This document shows positions 38,702 to 40,334 of a DNA stretch of 40,334 bases, piece after piece. The stretch comes from a virus, in IMG/VR virus record IMGVR_UViG_3300038548_000189, positions 1-40,334 of that record; one strand, 5' to 3'. Each line of letters starts with the position of its first letter. Positions within the stretch are counted from its first letter, which is position 1. A model generated the notes under the pieces. The model made no database searches. It was not told where the DNA came from and was given only the letters and a program-made list of their open reading frames with translations. The position numbers were made by a program, and so were the translations under genes.

Positions 38702-39180
38702 AAGTCCTCCAGAATACCCTTTAGAGCGTCTTTGCCAGTTTGTGTACGTTTGGATACATGTTCAATGAGTTTTGACTGTGGTCGCACGTATTCGGCGCTT
38801 AACGGGTCGTTTCGAGGGTGCTTAGGCGAGTCAAAGCTCAAATACGCTGCCGAATTGCCTCCATTGGGGCTAATTGTCTCCGGTAAGCACAGCTGCCGAA
38901 ACTGCAAAACCGTTGGCGGGAATGCACTATCCCAGGAAAGAAGTTTGTCAAATCCGCTATTAACTTGTTCTTGTGAAAGTTCCGTCAATAGTTTCCCCCA
39001 TATGTCCGTCGGCTCCTCCCCCTCCCGGCTGGTCCATGCGTGGTGGAATAGTTTGGTCATCATCACCCATAGATTCCACATTGCGTCTTCGTTGAGCGGC
39101 TTCGTCTCGTTTGGCTTCGACTCTTTGAGTTGGCGTGAGTCGATTTGCTGCTGGATTTCCTCCAGATTGATTTTGTCCAT
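38698..39180 (-). CDS. Lambda P-like replication protein (helicase loader)
   Basis: 160 residues from ATG 39180, supported by AAGGGG seven bases upstream; the frame runs back to 39258 without a site. NEDAMWNLWVMMTKLFHHAWTSREGEEPTDIWGKLLTELSQEQVNSGFDKLL and SAFPPTVLQFRQLCLPE are the Replication protein P core; that family takes host DnaB helicase to the origin. Its first 74 codons (38960-39180) overlap the end of the O-like gene in another frame, an unusually long overlap. Confidence 0.82.
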   Translation of the reverse strand: MDKINLEEIQQQIDSRQLKESKPNETKPLNEDAMWNLWVMMTKLFHHAWTSREGEEPTDIWGKLLTELSQEQVNSGFDKLLSWDSAFPPTVLQFRQLCLPETISPNGGNSAAYLSFDSPKHPRNDPLSAEYVRPQSKLIEHVSKRTQTGKDALKGILEDL

Positions 39181-39736
39181 TGGTATTCCCCTTTGGCTCG
39201 AATAGCCCTTGATAATCATTTTGAATTGATTGGTCGATAATCTGTTGTTGAACGTCAAAAGCGTAATTAGATAATAATTTAAATTGTTTCTTAGCTGCGG
39301 CTGGACTCACGGTTTTCTTTTTTGATTTCCGATATTCAATCCATTCAATCCAGGCCGGTTGATTAATACCGTCAGGTATTACAAGTCTTTTACTATCACT
39401 ATCATTCTTACTATCACTCTTACTCTTACTAACACTATCGGCTTTTTTGGGTTTTACTGGGTTCCCAGATATCCCAGTGGGTTCTTCTGGGTTCTTTGGC
39501 CTTCCACCCTTTAAGCCATTGTTTCTATTACGGTCTACGATGTTTTGATACTTTATTTCGTCACGGGCAAATTGATTCTTGAAGGGGGAAAAGGCTATTT
39601 TAACAATGGGGGATAGCTCGAGGTCTTCGCCTAACTGGTAGGATTTGATAGCCTGGAATAGTTCGCCGCACTGCTCGAGAGTGAGGTCTTCCAAGACTGC
39701 CAGACTATCATTGTGGACTATAAAAGATTTACGCAT
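38960..39736 (-). CDS. Lambda O-like replication initiator (DUF6291 N-terminus)
   Basis: 258 residues. KSFIVHNDSLAVLEDLTLEQCGELFQAIKSYQLGED (3-38) and IAFSPFKNQFARDEIKYQNIVDRNRNNGLKGGRPKN (47-82) are the DUF6291 domain of phage replication proteins. A Ser/Lys/Asp linker (SVSKSKSDSKNDSDSK, 100-115) is encoded by three 18-bp direct repeats, the likely origin. Then PAWIEWIEYRKSKKKTVSPAAAKKQFKLL, as in O-type C-terminal parts. Preceded by the XRE gene and the candidate antisense RNA, followed by the P-like gene: lambda's order. Confidence 0.78.
   Translation of the reverse strand: MRKSFIVHNDSLAVLEDLTLEQCGELFQAIKSYQLGEDLELSPIVKIAFSPFKNQFARDEIKYQNIVDRNRNNGLKGGRPKNPEEPTGISGNPVKPKKADSVSKSKSDSKNDSDSKRLVIPDGINQPAWIEWIEYRKSKKKTVSPAAAKKQFKLLSNYAFDVQQQIIDQSIQNDYQGLFEPKGNTNGQNQSGGNPAANRLTPTQRVEAKRDEAAQRRRNVESMGDDDQTIPPRMDQPGGGGADGHMGETIDGTFTRTS
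39390..39443. other. Candidate replication origin: three 18-bp iterons
   Basis: TTACTATCACT at 39390 and 39408 and TTACTAACACT at 39426 repeat with exact 18-bp spacing in the middle of the O-like gene. Lambda's origin likewise has 18-19 bp iterons inside O. An AT-rich tract (39264-39292, TAATTAGATAATAATTTAAA) lies on the P side, where lambda has its melting region. The repeats also code a low-complexity linker, so selection on protein alone is possible. Confidence 0.6.
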
Positions 39737-39820
39737 TATAATTGATCTACTATGTGAATAGTGTTCCGGTGTCCCAAGTTGAGCCGCTTATCTCCTCTAA
39801 GATGTTAAGCGGCTTTTTCT
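39714..39820 (+). ncRNA. Candidate OOP-like antisense RNA with its promoter and terminator
   Basis: Promoter: TGGACT (39714-39719), 17 bases, perfect TATAAT (39737-39742). Terminator: AGCCGCTTA (39782-39790) pairs with TAAGCGGCT (39806-39814), followed by TTTTCTT. The RNA would run from about 39749 to 39820, some 70 bases, antisense to the start of the O-like leader and to the 3' end of the XRE gene, whose stop (39805-39807) lies at the stem. Lambda OOP has the same size, direction and place between cII and O. Confidence 0.65.
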
Positions 39821-40017
39821 TCCCCTAAAGCTATAAATTCACTGACCGAATAACCAAAAGCATCAGCGAACCTTTTCACTGTAGCCATATTTAGCCGAGT
39901 ACCTCTTGACGCCCAGTAGGATACATTGGACTGAGCAACACCCATCTCATCTGCTAGCCTTGTTTGAGTCCAGCCCTGATAGGCCAGCCCAATCTTTACG
40001 GATCGCTCTATATTCAT
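39805..40017 (-). CDS. XRE-family regulator (Cro/CII-like position)
   Basis: 70 residues, one helix-turn-helix domain: RSVKIGLAYQGWTQTRLADEMGVAQSNVSYWASRGTRLNMATVKRFADAFGYSVSEFI. TQTRLADEMG is helix 2 and SNVSYWASR helix 3. No dimerisation or self-cleaving peptidase domain, so it is more like Cro or a small CII-type activator than CI. First gene of the long leftward unit and divergent from the split acidic gene; probably binds the palindrome at 40040-40058. Confidence 0.85.
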   Translation of the reverse strand: MNIERSVKIGLAYQGWTQTRLADEMGVAQSNVSYWASRGTRLNMATVKRFADAFGYSVSEFIALGEEKAA

Positions 40018-40038
40018 AATCAGCTATTTCTCGTTTAA

Positions 40039-40086
40039 TTATCAGTTCAGTGCTGATACAATATACTCTGATTTGTATTTAGTCAA
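40039..40086. promoter_or_regulatory. Divergent promoters and operator between XRE gene and acidic gene
   Basis: Rightward: TTATCA (40039-40044), 17 bases, TATACT (40062-40067). Leftward: TTGACT (40086-40081) with TATATT (40065-40060) at 15 bases or TATTGT (40063-40058) at 17. TATCAG (40040-40045) and CTGATA (40053-40058) form a perfect inverted repeat that overlaps the rightward -35 and lies just past the leftward -10, a sound site for the XRE protein. Confidence 0.6.
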
Positions 40087-40102
40087 CATAAGGAACAATA
40101 TT

Positions 40103-40334
40103 GTGGAAATGATAAGCATCAATGAGATTAAAGATTTGGCAAGCAAAGAATTAGTAGCCGCCCTACCAGCCAAGGAAGAGGGTGTGATTTTCGAAGTTGT
40201 ATCTGGTGAGTCACTTATTGGTGAGCCTACAGAAGATGAGCCCTTTGCGTCGATTGAGTACGATATTCTTTTTGAGTTCGGAAACTGTAAAAAGAAACAT
40301 GCAATGGTTATAGGTTGGAATGAAGACGATGGCG
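40103..40334 (+). CDS. Small acidic protein, 5' part of gene split by the window ends
   Basis: Starts at GTG 40103, with AAGGA eight bases upstream; ATG 40109 is the alternative. Reads VEMISINEIKDLASKELVAALPAKEEG onward and continues at position 1 after the shared 127 bases, to give 115 residues. First and only gene of its rightward unit before the structured RNA. No family recognised. Confidence 0.85.
   Translation, partial: MEMISINEIKDLASKELVAALPAKEEGVIFEVVSGESLIGEPTEDEPFASIEYDILFEFGNCKKKHAMVIGWNEDDG
40208..40334. repeat. Terminal direct repeat, copy 2 (assembly overlap)
   Basis: Same 127 bases as 1-127; see that entry. Removing one copy gives a 40,207-bp circle. Confidence 0.9.

Noticed and set aside
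39181-39258. Upstream extension of the P-like gene
   Set aside because: ATG 39180 has a strong ribosome site and starts just before the conserved domain; the 26 extra codons have neither.
1-40334. Diversity-generating retroelement, as in BPP-1
   Set aside because: The virion genes resemble BPP-1, but there is no reverse transcriptase frame and no template/variable repeat pair near the fibre genes.
1-40334. tRNA genes and CRISPR arrays
   Set aside because: No cloverleaf with a T-arm GTTCRA motif and no regularly spaced repeat-spacer pattern was seen by eye; a tRNAscan run would settle the first point.

Overview
The window is one complete circular (or circularly permuted) tailed-phage genome. 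Bases 1-127 recur exactly at 40208-40334, so the unit is 40,207 bp and one small gene is split across the window ends. The virion genes match short-tailed phages of the Bordetella BPP-1 / Burkholderia BcepC6B type with P22-like tail proteins: portal, scaffold, Bbp17-like capsid, Bbp16-like cement protein, adaptor, gp10-like stabilisation protein, three ejection proteins and a tailspike. A lipobox protein and an M15 endolysin point to a Gram-negative host; the genus cannot be read from the sequence. No integrase, partition gene, tRNA, CRISPR array or reverse transcriptase was found.

Layout. 40103 through the ends to 243 (+): a small acidic protein. 244-950: no convincing gene, but a strongly self-complementary 460-base block that looks like a large structured RNA read on the minus strand. 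951-1265 (+): an Acb2/Tad1-like candidate anti-defence protein. 1375-4371 (-): a leftward early operon that starts with a Cro-like regulator and ends with a C5 cytosine methyltransferase; a second gene appears to be nested in another frame of the methyltransferase. 4511-13627 (+): a rightward operon with a SPOUT RNA methyltransferase, ERF, NinB, Ref-like nuclease, RusA, DUF1353 and YopX proteins, M15 endolysin, small membrane proteins and an SGNH lipoprotein. 13622-40017 (-): one very long leftward unit. It begins with an XRE regulator, lambda-O/P-like replication genes and many small genes, then terS, terL, portal, head, tail and ejection genes, and ends at the tailspike.

How it works together. 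Two regulatory hubs face outward, 4404-4468 and 40039-40086. The replication block copies lambda's plan: regulator, a short antisense RNA resembling OOP, an O-like gene with three 18-bp iterons inside it, then a P-like loader gene. ERF, NinB, Ref and RusA form a recombination set. Three HNH-AP2 homing-type genes are scattered as cargo. Two of them share the same package, an extended -10 promoter that places the transcript start at a three-way-junction RNA.

The strongest candidates for something undescribed are the large minus-strand RNA (309-767), the shared promoter plus RNA leader of the two homing genes, the gene nested in the methyltransferase, and a 66-residue protein that repeats the C-terminal tail of the terminase beside it.
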